From: Bromus sterilis
Taxonomy: Eukaryota; Streptophyta; Magnoliopsida; Poales; Poaceae
Assembly: GCA_950022295.1 (NCBI GenBank)
Contig: OX465600.1
Span: 197,499,782-197,563,781 of the forward strand
Length of the DNA stretch: 64,000 nucleotides
Direction: 5' to 3'
Positions 38,472 to 49,603 of the stretch are shown here, piece by piece; within the stretch, counting starts at the first letter, position 1, and each line of letters starts with the position of its first letter. The notes beneath the pieces are model-generated. The model made no database searches. It had not been told where the DNA came from and was given only the letters and a program-made list of their open reading frames with translations. The position numbers and the translations under genes were made by a program.

Positions 38472-38694
38472 CAGTACTGCAGGCGAGTCTCATCTCCCTC
38501 GCGCACCCAAATCCTGCTTCTCCTTCCCTCTCCTCGCTGCCTCCTCCTCGCAATGGCCGACAGTGATTCCTACTCGTCGTCGTCAGTTCGGCTAGCCACT
38601 TGGGTAATCCATGAGATGAGAGCGGCTAAAAAGCTAGTGTAGGATGATGCCATTTATGGGCGATATACACCAGCATGATAAGACTAAGATAGCA
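38472..38694 (+). repeat. Tandem gene-fragment duplication, copy 2 (broken ORF)
   Basis: Begins with the same CAGTACTGCAGGCGAGTCTC as copy 1 and ends at the same AAGACTAAGATAGCA. The two copies are separated by 62 bp. The ORF in this copy stops after 29 codons. Confidence 0.85.
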
Positions 38695-38902
38695 CTTGAA
38701 TTTTTTTCTACAATGACCATAGACCCATCCATCTCACGTGCTACAATATGAATTTTTTGCTGGATAGTTTGTTATTTTTAACACATTACGTGCATTTCTA
38801 GGCAATAAATGGATTAAAATTCAGATTAGCATTGCGAACGACTAAAACATTGCACGAAAATGGTTTGAAAAATAAACATGTGGTTCCTCAGTGCATTGCT
38901 AA

Positions 38903-39143
38903 GTGTTTTGCAGCGAATGGGATGACATTGAAGTGGTCGACTGGAAGTCGCAGTACCACGCAATCCTCGGGCGACCAGCCTTCGCCCGCTTCATGGCAGT
39001 GCTGCACTATGCCTACCTTAAGCTAAAAATGTCAGGCCCACATGGGGTCATCACAGTCAGCGGCAGTTTCGTCAGGTCCGACCGCTGCGACAAGGGATTC
39101 CACAAGATATCAGAGGCCTTTGGAGCTCACCAAGCTAGCAGAA
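38903..39143 (+). mobile_element. Tat/RIRE2-like Gypsy protease fragment
   Basis: The plus-strand frame reads VVDWKSQYHAILGRPAFARF, then HYAYLKLKMSGPHGVITVSG and DKGFHKISEAFGA. This is the C-terminal part of the aspartic protease domain of RIRE2-type Gypsy elements (AILGRPAFA is the diagnostic motif). The start is indistinct. It ends at a rearrangement joint with minus-strand Athila reverse transcriptase. It may belong to the same Gypsy copy that resumes at 51113, with the polymerase between them deleted; that is inference. Confidence 0.7.
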
Positions 39144-39153
39144 CCACAAGATA

Positions 39154-39675
39154 TCAGATATCCTTCCTGGTCGCTTTGTTAAACTTCCTGTAATCAATAC
39201 ACATTCTATATCCAATAACAACTCTTTTAGGTATTAGTTCATTTTTATCATTAGGAACAACAGTCATACCTCCTTTCTTAGGAACACAATGAACTGGACT
39301 TACCCACCTACTATCAGCTATAGGATAGATGATACCTGCGGCTAGAAGGTTGAGAATCTCCATCCTAAGAACGTCCTTCATCTTTGGGTTCAGCCGTCGT
39401 TGATGATCAACAACTGGCTTAGCATCGGGCTCGAGATTGATAGTGTGTTGGCAAATCGATGGACTGATCCCCTTAAGGTCATCAAGGGTATTGCCGAAGG
39501 CACCACGGTGTATGTGAAGTGTCTCCAATAATCGCTCTTCTTCCAATCCTGAAAGGTTAGCGTTGATAATGACAGGATATATTTTCTTTTCATCTAAATA
39601 AGCAAACTTGAGCGTATCGGGAAGTGGTTTGAGGTCAAACATCGGGTCTTCTTTTGGTTGCGCTAGGATTCCTAA
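39154..39675 (-). pseudogene. Athila reverse transcriptase, N-terminal part only
   Basis: Frame includes MFDLKPLPDTLKFAYLDEKK, VIINANLSGLEEERLLE, WVSPVHCVPKKGGMTVV and RMCIDYRKFNKATRKDI. This is the linker and first reverse-transcriptase blocks of Athila/Gypsy pol. The catalytic YxDD block and everything after it are missing, because the sequence switches at about 39150 to unrelated plus-strand Gypsy protease. Confidence 0.85.
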
Positions 39676-39680
39676 AGGCT

Positions 39681-41258
39681 TGATACGATGAGGAAGATAG
39701 TTCTCTCACTTCTCGTTGGTTACCCCAAGTGGAAGTTGAGATGTAGCGTAGCAGCAGATTTCCCCAATGTGGAGGATAGGGTTTGTCTCCCGTAGGACTC
39801 GCAGAGATACAAGAAGGTGGTAAAGTGAACAGTGGCGCCGAGGTTGCTAACTTCGCTTGGACCTGCACACACATCAAATAACTTTGCTCCCAACGAGTAC
39901 ATCGATAATAATAGTGGCAACTGAAAATAAAGACTGAAAGTAAATGGAAGATGTAAACAATGGTGGAAATATGGACCGGGGTCCCATGACGTTCACTAGT
40001 GATGTCTCTCTCCCAAAAGACGATAAAACTGCTAGCGAGGTAAACAAATCACAGCTGGGCAATTGACATGATTATAAACGCACCACAATGGTAACTATGC
40101 TACAAAAGAAAGGAAGAGGCTCAAAAGCAATGGGCAGTACGCCAAAGTAACTAGACCGAAATCCATCTGCATCTACTACGAATCATCCACCTTGAGATAT
40201 CTATCCAGAACATCCCACCCAAAGTGTAAACTCAAAGAAACAGACAACTACATTAAAAGAACTATGTGTAAAGGAAACAATCCTTGCACCCGCAAGTACA
40301 AGAATCGTTGTTTTATCCCTGGTGGCAACAACACATCCCCTAGTCTCATGTTTCTGTCACTCAAGCTAGACATCAGGGGGCTGAACCCACAATCAAGCAT
40401 AACACTCCCTCTTGGAGTTGCAACAAATCACTTGGCCAAAGAAAAATACGGCAACAGAGAACATGCAAGAATTTACTAAAGAACACAAATATAAAAGAGA
40501 ACCAAATATATTACTCATCACAATCTGAACATAATCTCATAATCCATCAGATCCTAGCAAACTCAGCATAGCAACACAGAAATTACAAAGGTGCCTCGAT
40601 CATGTGAGGCAGCTCACGAGGTCTCGAAAGTGGAAGCACAAAGAGGGGAGGAGAATATCACATAGCTACTGGTCATGGACCCATGGTCCAAGGGGGACTA
40701 CTCACAAGACATCCGGGAGGCGTCCATGGTGATGGATGGTCTCCCGGAGGGGATTCCTCCTTCCGGCAGGGTGCCGGGGCAGTTTCTCCTGGCAGCCCCG
40801 ATCTTGAAACGGAGGCGGCGGCGGTATAGAGAGGAGAACGGGAATATGAGATCAATATTAGGGGTTTCCGTCACGGGGGCTAAATATAGGCCAAAGGGGG
40901 CACCGAGAGGGGCCACAGGGTAGCCAGGAGGCCTCCTGGCGTGGCCTAGGGTGGGGCCGCGCCAGGGACCCTCTTGGGGCCCTGGTGGGTCCCGCCCCTT
41001 CCATCTTTAGTTCTCCGGGAAGCTTCCGGGGCGCTGATTTTCTATATAATTTTTCCGGGATTTATTTGGCACTTTTAATGGACGGAAAACCTAAAATACA
41101 AAAACAACAGAAAACAGGAACTGGCAACTGTGTGCACTGAGTTAATAGGTTAGTCCAAATATGATCAAAAGTGTATGAAAGTTCAATCAAAACATGGCAA
41201 AGTCACACAAATCATGCATGGAGCAAGTAGAAATTATAGATACGTTTGGGACGTATCA
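39681..41258 (-). repeat. 3' LTR of nested Athila element
   Basis: Minus-strand TGATACGTCCCAAACGTATC...CATCGTATCA, 1578 bp. TATATTTAG on the minus strand near 40880-40890 is a plausible promoter element. Confidence 0.85.
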
Positions 41259-41276
41259 ACATCCCCAAGCTTAATT
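41259..41276 (-). other. Polypurine tract of nested Athila element
   Basis: Minus-strand AATTAAGCTTGGGGATGT lies immediately before the 3' LTR. Confidence 0.75.
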
Positions 41277-44128
41277 CCTGCTCGTCCTCGAGTAGGGAAA
41301 TGGTAACAAGCATAATTTCTGAGGCGACATGCCACACAACCATATAAGTACTTTTAAGTAAAGAAATCAAAGCATGCAATTGAATTCAAGTCTTAACAAG
41401 CAAGAGTCTATATTAGTATTGACACAAGTAACAAAAGAACAAAGGGTGCAAGAGCTCTCGCTGTCCGTGACTCGAATGTCTCTAGATGGTGTTTGCGTGC
41501 AAGAAAGGGGATATGGAAATACGAGATAAAAAATACTTGTTGAGAACTATTATCTACTAAAGTTTCACACTTAGTCTCCTTTGGATTCTTATCTTGACTC
41601 ATCCCCAGACCACTAGTCAGGTACAAGTCAAACTGATCCACTCCCTTTCGATATTTTGAGCACTCATGCAATGGATGAGCGTGAGCAATAAAGTTGACAC
41701 CTAAAAGGAGAAACAGAGAGAAGGTGGAGGAGGAAGACAAAAGAGGTGTGAAAGGCTCACATCAATGAGGACAATCATAGGAGAGAGAAGACCATATGAT
41801 AGATATGATGTGAGGAGTAGGGATTGCCATGCAACGGATGAACATGTGAGCTAAAAGCTCTCCAAGGGAACTAGTGGGGGTGCATCCAACTTGCTTGCTC
41901 AAGAAGACCTAGATCTCGTTTGAGGAGGCTCATCATTGGAATATACAAGCCAAGTTCTATAGTGTGAAGGGTCCCCACATAGCTATATGCATGTATGATG
42001 ATCTCTATGGAGTACAAGGGATAGAGGATGAAGTACTAGTGTGGATCTCAAAAGGAATAGTAGTGTGCCCCCTTCTCTCATTTTTTTTCTTTTTCTCCTT
42101 TTTCTATTTTTTCTGTATTTTTTGGTGGCCTCAATGACTCTTTCTATTTCTCTCATTTGGCCTCTTTGGGATCTTTTACTCACTTTAGGGGCAACACTTT
42201 ATATTTTACAAGAATATAGGAGATCTTTCACACTTTACAAGGGTACTCACATAAAGAAAATGTAACTATCATGATGCAAATGTATGCCTCTGCCAAGATA
42301 GCAGGATATGCAATGATACTAGCGCGTCATGTAGCAATGATTAGGGAAAGGCCCAACTAGCATGCGGCTCATCGATCAAGCAAGTAGCATGTATGACATG
42401 AAGATCAAGTCATGAGAAGGTGGATGTTGCATGGCAATGTATCTCGGAAAGGCTATGGAAATGCCTTGATAGGTAGGTATGGTGGCTGTTTTGAGGAAAG
42501 ATATAAGGAGGTTTATGATGATAGAGCGCATCATGCCAAGGGTTTGGATGTACCGGCGAATGTGGACGCCAACTCTCGGAGTGAGAAGAAGGCAATGCAC
42601 GTCACAGGAGAGGCTAGAAAAATATGGGAAGGTGGAAGTGTCAACTTTCGAATACTCACATTAGTCCGAAGAACTCATGCACTTATTATCGGTAACTCTC
42701 AATCTAATTAGGAGGTTCTCAAAGAGACAACTACCCCGAGGAGGAGTGTATGGGGGTTTGGTTATCCTTGCGCATCCTCAAATCATGGTACGTGAGTGTA
42801 CTCTAATATTCAATACCTCCAGAGGTTAGTGATCCATCTTGTAGCTAGAGTTCTCAATAGGGGTTTTGGTTTTCGAAAATCACACGAATTGCCCAAAATT
42901 CGACATCTATCACTAATAGGCTAAAGCTCTTGACACCATAAGTTCCAACATTACTCTAATCAATACCTCAAAACTATTGCAAGTTACTACTACAAAGAGA
43001 ATAGAAACTTCAACTACCTACTCTCTAGTCAAGACACAAAGCTCAGTGCAACAGGCAAACTTTCTAAACAAGATAAAACATGAAACCTATGGAAAATTCA
43101 ACCTAAGACAAAATAAAAGCTCTAGAATAAAACTAAAGCACTTCAACTAAACAGGGCAGCAACTAAGAAAAGAAAAAGAACAACTTACAGCTAAGAAAAT
43201 AAGCATGCAAATCCTATGAGGAGTTCTAATTCAAGCGGAGCGTGTTTCTCTCCCACACAAAAGAAATCTGGGGTCTAACTTGTTATGAACAACAAACAAA
43301 GAAAAAACAAACCGAAGAAAAGTATAGAGCGAGACGCTCCAAGCATAGCACATAACGCATGAAGTGATAAAAATATGGTGCAACGAGAGACGAACTGATA
43401 ATTGTTGATGAAGAAGGGAATGCACGGGGGCATCCCCAAGCTTAGACGCTTGAGTCTCTTTGAATATTTGTTGGGGATGCATGGGGGAATCCCCAAGCTT
43501 GAGCGTTTGACACTCCAGGATCTTCTTTCATCATCTTCCATCGCACACTTGAAAACTCCCTTCATACACAACTCATCATAGGCTGATTAGAGAGGTTAGT
43601 ACCCTATTAAAATAATTTTTCCCTTACTAGAAATAAAGATATTCTCGAAGAGCTACTGTTTCTCAAGATTTCGAAAAAGTTTTCGTAAAGAAAAAGAAAG
43701 CTTAAGGTTTGCAAAAGTTAGGAGAGACAAAATGTGGCGGAATCTGTGAAAAACAGAACAACAGGTAGTAAAGAAGTTTTTAGGGATACTTCTGCAACTC
43801 AAATAAAAAAAACTCAAAACATATGAAAGTTTCATGATTGTATAGAGAACGCTGTGTAAAATATTCAGCTCAGAAAGATGAACTTGTAATTTTCTATGAT
43901 TTTTCCCGTCACGAGGACAGAATCTGTTTTCTGGACAGCATGTCACAACTTTCACTTCCCTTGTCATATGAGGCAATACATGGCACAAAGCTTGAAAAAT
44001 AAAGATACAATGATGTTGCTACAGTAGTAAAAATCATCAAGAACACTAAAAAAGAAGAAAAAACATCTTGGGTTGCCTCCCAACAAGCGCTTTCTTTCAC
44101 GCCTTTAAGCTAGGCATAAAGCAAAAGA
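41277..44128 (-). other. Untranslated 3' interior of nested Athila element
   Basis: 2.85 kb between protease and 3' LTR with no supported ORF. Landmarks include the TTGGGTTGCCTCCCAA block at about 44069-44084 and two CCCCAAGCTT motifs near 43435 and 43492. The same landmarks occur in reverse in the element at 14.2-19.4 kb. Confidence 0.6.
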
Positions 44129-45034
44129 TCATGTTTTGTCAAGAAAATAACTAGCTCGTGTGATGGACTCAAAAGGAAACTTAATATTTTTCCTAGGGAA
44201 GTGTTCCATCCCTTTCTTGAGAGGGAATTGGAATTTGATATTCCCCTCTTTCATGTCAATAACAGCACCAACGGTGCGAAGAAAAGGACGTCCCAAAATA
44301 ATTGGACAAGGCTCACACTCAATATCCATAATAGTAAAATCAACGGGAACATAATTGTCATTGACAATGATAAGAACATTATCGATCTTCCCCAAAGGTT
44401 TGTTTATGGAAGAAACGACAAGACGAACACCAAAAGGACAAGGATGAAAAGGTTTCAATTCAAGCATATCATACATTCTTTTGGGCATAACAGAGGTACT
44501 AGCTCCAACATCACAAAGAGAAAAACAAGAGAATTTATTCAATTTGATTTTTATCATAGGATCCCAACCATCATCTAGCTTCCTTGGTATGGAGGCTTCT
44601 AGTCTAAGCTTCTCCTCCCTAACTTTGATTAGATCATTGGTGTTATGATCTGTGAAGGCAATATTAAGTGTACTAGTGTGGGTGTCTCTCGACATCTTGT
44701 GTAGGAAACCAATAACTTCAGGTAAGGTGCAGTTTTCAAAGTCTAAGTCACTACTATCTATCAAGGATATAGTGATATCATTAAGGCTCACTTTTTTGAA
44801 AGCCTCTATGTTCATAGAGGTTTCATCATCTATGGTTGAGGTGGTATCATCACCATTGATAGGTCCAGGTGGACTAGGGGTGCGATGGGTGCTAATAGTT
44901 TGAACATCCTCAACAACTTGGATAGTGGCTACAGTGTGATAGGTAGGAAGGCTCTTAACTCTCTCTTCTTCCTCGAGGATAACTTCGGGTTTTGCTGCCA
45001 TCTGGTTTATCAAGGTAGATTGGGTATGAGACAT
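44129..45034 (-). CDS. Athila gag C-terminus and aspartic protease
   Basis: A 301-residue open frame. The N-terminal part is a low-complexity acidic linker (VILEEEERVKSLPTYHT). The retropepsin core has FSLCDVGASTSVMPKRMYDM, with the catalytic Asp in CDVGAS, and the downstream IILGRPFLRTVGAVIDMKEG, which matches the I-I-G-R-P-F-L motif of Gypsy proteases. It ends without a polymerase. It is in the same frame as the gag ORF upstream, from which a TAG at 45179-45181 separates it. Confidence 0.85.
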   Translation of the reverse strand: MSHTQSTLINQMAAKPEVILEEEERVKSLPTYHTVATIQVVEDVQTISTHRTPSPPGPINGDDTTSTIDDETSMNIEAFKKVSLNDITISLIDSSDLDFENCTLPEVIGFLHKMSRDTHTSTLNIAFTDHNTNDLIKVREEKLRLEASIPRKLDDGWDPMIKIKLNKFSCFSLCDVGASTSVMPKRMYDMLELKPFHPCPFGVRLVVSSINKPLGKIDNVLIIVNDNYVPVDFTIMDIECEPCPIILGRPFLRTVGAVIDMKEGNIKFQFPLKKGMEHFPRKNIKFPFESITRASYFLDKT

Positions 45035-45178
45035 GTTTGAAACATAGGTTTCAGTGGTAGTGAGTCTAGTTTGGAGACTGGAGATGTCACTGTTCAGGCT
45101 CTCAAGTTGTTTGCTAATGTTTTGAAGGATAGAAGAGTGCTCATCTATTTGTCTGGAAAAAGCCTTGTTTTGTTCAAA

Positions 45179-46066
45179 CTATGTGTGCATATAGCTTTTT
45201 GTTCCTTTTTCTATTTCTACAAGTTTCTCATAACTAGGCAGGTCTCTTTCCCTATAAATCTGGTTGTGGGAGTTGCTATTGCCGTTCCCATAGTTGTTGG
45301 ATGGGAAAGGTCTAGGATTGTTGCTACCAAAATTACTCCTATAAGCATTATTGTTGAAGTTGTTTCTAGAGATAAAGTTCACATCTACTTGTTCTTGAGC
45401 AACCAAAGAATTTAAAGGAACATCCTGAGGATCAATAGGAGCTTGCTTGGTAAGTAAAGACATGATTAAGTCAACCTTTTCATTAAGAGAGGAGATCTCC
45501 TCGACAGAATATACCTTCTCACCAGTTTGAGATTGTTCGGTGTGCCACTGAGAGTAGTTCAGCATCATCTCATCAAGTAGCTTCGTGGCATCACCAAGTG
45601 TGGTTGACATAAAAGTTCCTCCCGCGGCCGAGTCTAGCAGATTCTGCGAGGTAAAGTTTAAGCCTGCATAAAAAGTTTGGATAACCATCCAAGTAGTCAA
45701 ACCATGTGTAGGGAAGTTCTTAACAAGAGATTTCATGCGTTCCCAAGCTTGGGCAACGTGTTCATTATCCAATTGCCTAAAATTCATAATGTTACTTCTC
45801 AACTGGATAATTCTAGCAGGGGGATAATACCTCCCAATAAAAGCATCCTTACACTTGTCCCGAGAATCAATTCTATTCTTAGGTAAGGATTGCAGCCACT
45901 CCTTGGCTCTTCCTCCCAAGGAGAAAGGAAAAAGCTTCAGCTTGACGATGTCTCCATCTACTTCCTTGTACTTTTGCATATCACAAAGCTCAACAAAAGT
46001 ATTTAAGTGCAAGGCCGCATCCTCTCCAACACCTGAGAATTGATCTTTCATAACAAGATTCAGCAA
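45179..46066 (-). CDS. Athila gag
   Basis: A 295-residue frame with the Athila gag capsid pattern FPFSLGGRAKEWLQSLPKN, RYYPPARIIQLRSNIMNF, then EHVAQAWERMKSLVKNFPTH. It continues with TFYAGLNFTSQNLLDSAAGG, then Asn-rich sequence (FGSNNPRPFPSNNYGNGN). The start shown follows a truncated or diverged N-terminus. It stops at TAG 45179-45181, in frame with the protease segment. That looks like a recent CAG-to-TAG type change rather than a natural gag stop. Confidence 0.85.
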   Translation of the reverse strand: MLNLVMKDQFSGVGEDAALHLNTFVELCDMQKYKEVDGDIVKLKLFPFSLGGRAKEWLQSLPKNRIDSRDKCKDAFIGRYYPPARIIQLRSNIMNFRQLDNEHVAQAWERMKSLVKNFPTHGLTTWMVIQTFYAGLNFTSQNLLDSAAGGTFMSTTLGDATKLLDEMMLNYSQWHTEQSQTGEKVYSVEEISSLNEKVDLIMSLLTKQAPIDPQDVPLNSLVAQEQVDVNFISRNNFNNNAYRSNFGSNNPRPFPSNNYGNGNSNSHNQIYRERDLPSYEKLVEIEKGTKSYMHT

Positions 46067-46312
46067 AGCAGGTTTAATTTCATAAGAAGGTTCTTAAGTG
46101 GAAGGTGGAGCAATAGGAGTGCAGATAAAGTCACTGTTGTTGTGACTAGTGAAGTCACACAACTTGGTGTTTTCATTGGAACCCATAGTAGCAGCAGGTA
46201 TTTTTGGTATTTTTGATAAGGGACACAAAAGTAAAAACTGATAGGTAAACTAACAAGACTAAATAGCAAAGATAAAAGATAGTGTGCAACTCCCCTATCT
46301 TGTAGACCGGAG

Positions 46313-46339
46313 TCCCTGGCAACGAAGCCAGAAATTGCT
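46313..46339 (-). other. Primer-binding site, decayed
   Basis: Minus-strand TTCTGGCTTCGTTGCCAGGG lies just inside the 5' LTR. It corresponds to TGGCGCCGTTGCCGGGGA with several substitutions. Confidence 0.65.
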
Positions 46340-47796
46340 TGATACAATGAGGAAGATAGTTCTCTTACTTCTCGTTGGTTACACCAAGTGGAAGGTGAGA
46401 TGTAGCGTACCAACAGATTTCCCCTATGTGGAGGATATGGTTTGTCTCCCGTAGGACTCACAGAGATACAAGAAGGTGGTAAAGTGAAAAGTGGCGCCGA
46501 GGTTGCTAACTTCGCCTGGACCTGCACACATAACAAATAACTTTGCTCCCAACGAGTACAGAGGAGTTGTCAATTCCTCCAGCCTTGCTGTTTAAAAAGG
46601 ATCAACGCAAGAGATAATAATAGTGGCAACTTAAAGTAAAGACTGAAAGTAAATTGAAGACGTAAACAATGGTGGAAATATGGACCGGGGTCTCATGACG
46701 TTCACTAGTGATGTCTCTCTCCAGAACATCTCGTTGGTATTAAGTTGTGAATCCCACCCAAAGTGTAAACTCAAAGCAACAGACAAAGGCATTAAAAGAA
46801 CTATGCATAAAGTAAACAATCCTTGCACCCGCAAGTACAAGCACCGTTGTTTTATCCCTGGTGGCAACAGCACATCCCCTTGTCTCATGTTTCTGTCACT
46901 CAAGCTAGACATCAGGGGGCTGAACCCACAATCAAGCATAACGCTCCCTCTTGGAGTTGCAACAAATCACTTGGCCAAAGCAAAATACGGCAACGGAGAA
47001 CAAGCAAGAATTTACTAAAGAACACAAATATAAAAGAGAACCAAATATATTACTCATCACAATCTGAACATAATCTCATAATCTATTAGATCCCAGCAAA
47101 CTCAGCATAGCAACACAGAAATTACAAAGGTTCCTCGATCATGTGAGGCAGCTCACGAGGTCTCGAAAGTGGAAGCACAAAGAGGGGATGAGAACATCAC
47201 ATAGCTACTGGTCATGGACCCATGGTCCAAGGGGGACTACTCACAAGACATCCGGGAGGCGTCCATGGTGATGGATGGTCTTCCGGAGGGGATTCCTCCT
47301 TTCGACAGGGTGCCGGGGCAGCTTCTCCTGGAAGCCCCGATCTTGAAACGGCGGCGGCGGCGGTACAGAGAGGAGAATGAGAACAGCAGATTGATATTAG
47401 GGGTTTACGTCACGGGGGCTAAATATAGGCCAAAGGGGGCACCGAGAGGGGCCATAGGGCAACAGGAGGCCTCCTGGCGCGACCTAGGGTGGGGCCGCGC
47501 CAGGGACCCTCCTGGGGCCCTGGTGGGTCCACCCCCTTCCATCTTTAGTTCTTCGGGAAGCTTCCGGGTCGCTGATTTTTTATATAATTTTTCCGGGATT
47601 TATTTGGCACTTTTAATGGCCGGAAAACCTGAAATATAAAAACAGCAGAAAACAGGAACTGGCAACTAGGTGCACTGAGTTAATAGGTTGGTCCAAATAT
47701 GATCAAAACTGAATGAAAGTTCAAGCAAAACATGGCAAAGTCACACAAATCATGCATGGAGCTAGCAGAAATTATAGATACGTTTGGGACGTATCA
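46340..47796 (-). repeat. 5' LTR of nested Athila element
   Basis: 1457 bp, TGATACGTCCC...CATTGTATCA on the minus strand. Confidence 0.85.
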
Positions 47797-47868
47797 AGGC
47801 TCAACTGGAAGGTTGTGCTTCAGGATAGCAGTTTGTCTTGTGAATATGTTGTCCGAATCATTTCTTTC

Positions 47869-48993
47869 CTACATATGCATATCATTCTCGTGGTCTTCCA
47901 TATATTGCTGCAAAGGATCATTAGGAGCAATAGCAATAGAAGCAATATTTTCAATAATTTTATCATCACTATGTAAATCAGTACCACGAGGTTGCTTGGA
48001 AAATTTAGAAAAGTTAAATTCATATGGCTCACCATTGAATTCAACAGAGCCTTTACCTTTTTTACAATCTATAACAGCACCACAAGTGTTGAGGAAAGGT
48101 CTACCAAAGATAATAGGGAAAAAACTATCTTGCACTGAACCAAGTACGAGAAAGTCGGTAGGATACTTTACCTTTCCACATAGGACTTCAACATCTCTGA
48201 CAATTCCGACGGGAGAGATAGTTTGTTTGGTTGCTAGATAAACAGTAGAATTGATCTCTTCAAGTTTAGAGGGTGAAATCTCACCCATGATCTCCTAATA
48301 GAGTGAATAAGGAATAGCGCTAGCACTGGATCCTAGATCGCAGAGCCCGTAATAGTTGTGATCTCCTATCTTGACAGATACAACAGGTGTACCTGAAATT
48401 GGACTCTTATTCTTGGCTGTGACAATGTTAGTTGAAACGGCACACAAATTTATCTTGGAATCCGATATATCATTAGTGACTAAATCTTTAATCACCGCAA
48501 CTTGAGGATCGACCTTGATCAGGTCCTCAGGTTCGTCAGTTCTTCCCTCACTTTTATTCATTATGCCTGTCACAAAAGAGTTCTCCCTCATCCTTGTAGG
48601 AAAATGGGGCTTTTCATAAAAAGCTGCAGGCAGAATAGGGCCAGCAACATTTATATCAACAGGTAATTCTTTAAAAGGTTTATGATACTGAGCCTTCTCT
48701 TCTTTTGAAGAGTCAATGTGAGAGGCAAAGTTCTTGTAAAAAAGAATCATGAGCTGGGAATCAAGACCAATCTTAGAACAAAAGGTATTAAAGTAATTAG
48801 TTTTCACATAGCTCTCAATGTAATCATGCTCATGATCTATAGCAGGTTCAATACCTTTATCGATTTCCCATTCTTCAGTGTTCTTCTGGATCCTCTCGAT
48901 GAGATCCCACTTTTCTTCAATGCTTTTTTGTTTGGAATACCCCGCTAGAGGAGGCATCCAACATCTCCTTATCCTGACGAGAGAGCCTGGCAT
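47869..48993 (-). pseudogene. Athila gag-protease (outer element), one in-frame stop
   Basis: A continuous minus-strand frame with a TAG at 48295-48297. Upstream part: IEEKWDLIERIQKNTEEWEI and EKPHFPTRMRENSFVTG. Protease core: YGLCDLGSSASAIPYSLY (catalytic Asp in CDLGSS) directly before the stop, then FPIIFGRPFLNTCGAVIDCK. The sequence after it leads into the nested element. Downstream of that element the expected PLGILAQPKEDP linker resumes. The stop falls right after the active site, so the intact protease cannot be made from this copy without readthrough. Confidence 0.8.
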
Positions 48994-49555
48994 AAAAATT
49001 GGTAATTATAATTTCTTTGGGGAGTTCATGAATAGGACATTTGAACATTAGGGATTTAAGTCTCCCCCAAGCTTGAGCGATGCTCTCTCCGTCATGAGAC
49101 CAAATTTTTTAGATGTAATTCCTGTCTCGATGAATTTCATGAAGAGGGTAAAACTTTGTATAAAAGAGACACATAAGCTCTTCCCAATTAAGTAGATGTG
49201 AGTTATCAAGGAGCTTATACCAATCTGAAGCTTTACCTATAAGTGATACGGAGAATAATTTCTTTATGACGAACTCAAGTGACACACCTGCAAGCTTAAA
49301 TAATGAACATAGTTGTGATAAATATAGCAAGTGTTCACCTGGATGTCTATCTCCTGCATAACGATTAGCTAAGACATGATCGATAATACATGACGGTGTT
49401 TTGTAAGGCACAATTTCAGAAGGGGTAAGAGTGACCACCACAGTTGTGGGGCGTTTCCCCATAAACAACGATCCAAGAGTAGAGGTGTGCATAAGGACAA
49501 AAGCAGCAACGGCAAAATAAAAACAGAAATATACAGACTTCCTTACCAGGTTCAC
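48994..49555 (-). pseudogene. Athila gag (outer element), broken
   Basis: Contains RYAGDRHPGEHLLYLSQLCS, SLIGKASDWYKLLDNSHLLN and YTKFYPLHEIHRDRNYI, then a stop. A continuation reads SIAQAWGRLKSLMFKCPIHE and LPKEIIITNFYARLS. This is the gag capsid region of Athila-type elements with at least one nonsense change (near 49107). It links to the frame at 48993. Confidence 0.75.
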
Positions 49556-49574
49556 TTACTAATAGTGCTACGCT

Positions 49575-49603
49575 CCCCAGCAACATCGCCAGAAAACAGT
49601 ACT
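49575..49603 (-). other. Primer-binding site of the outer Athila element
   Basis: Minus-strand TTCTGGCGATGTTGCTGGGG just inside the 5' LTR, an Athila-type primer site with substitutions. Confidence 0.7.

Larger units (their letters stand above)
39681..47796 (-). mobile_element. Complete non-autonomous Athila-type element, 8.1 kb
   Basis: TSD AGGCT at 39676-39680 and 47797-47801. The 5' LTR is 46340-47796 and the 3' LTR 39681-41258, with TGATACG...CGTATCA-type tips. Internally there is only gag plus protease; no reverse transcriptase or integrase is found, so it must rely on other copies. The polypurine region AAGCTTGGGGATGT lies before the 3' LTR. The LTRs differ in length by about 120 bp. 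The 3' copy has about 190 bp that the 5' copy lacks (around 40010-40200), and the 5' copy has about 60 bp that the 3' copy lacks (around 46560-46620). The element resembles Sabrina-like families of Triticeae, from memory. Confidence 0.85.
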
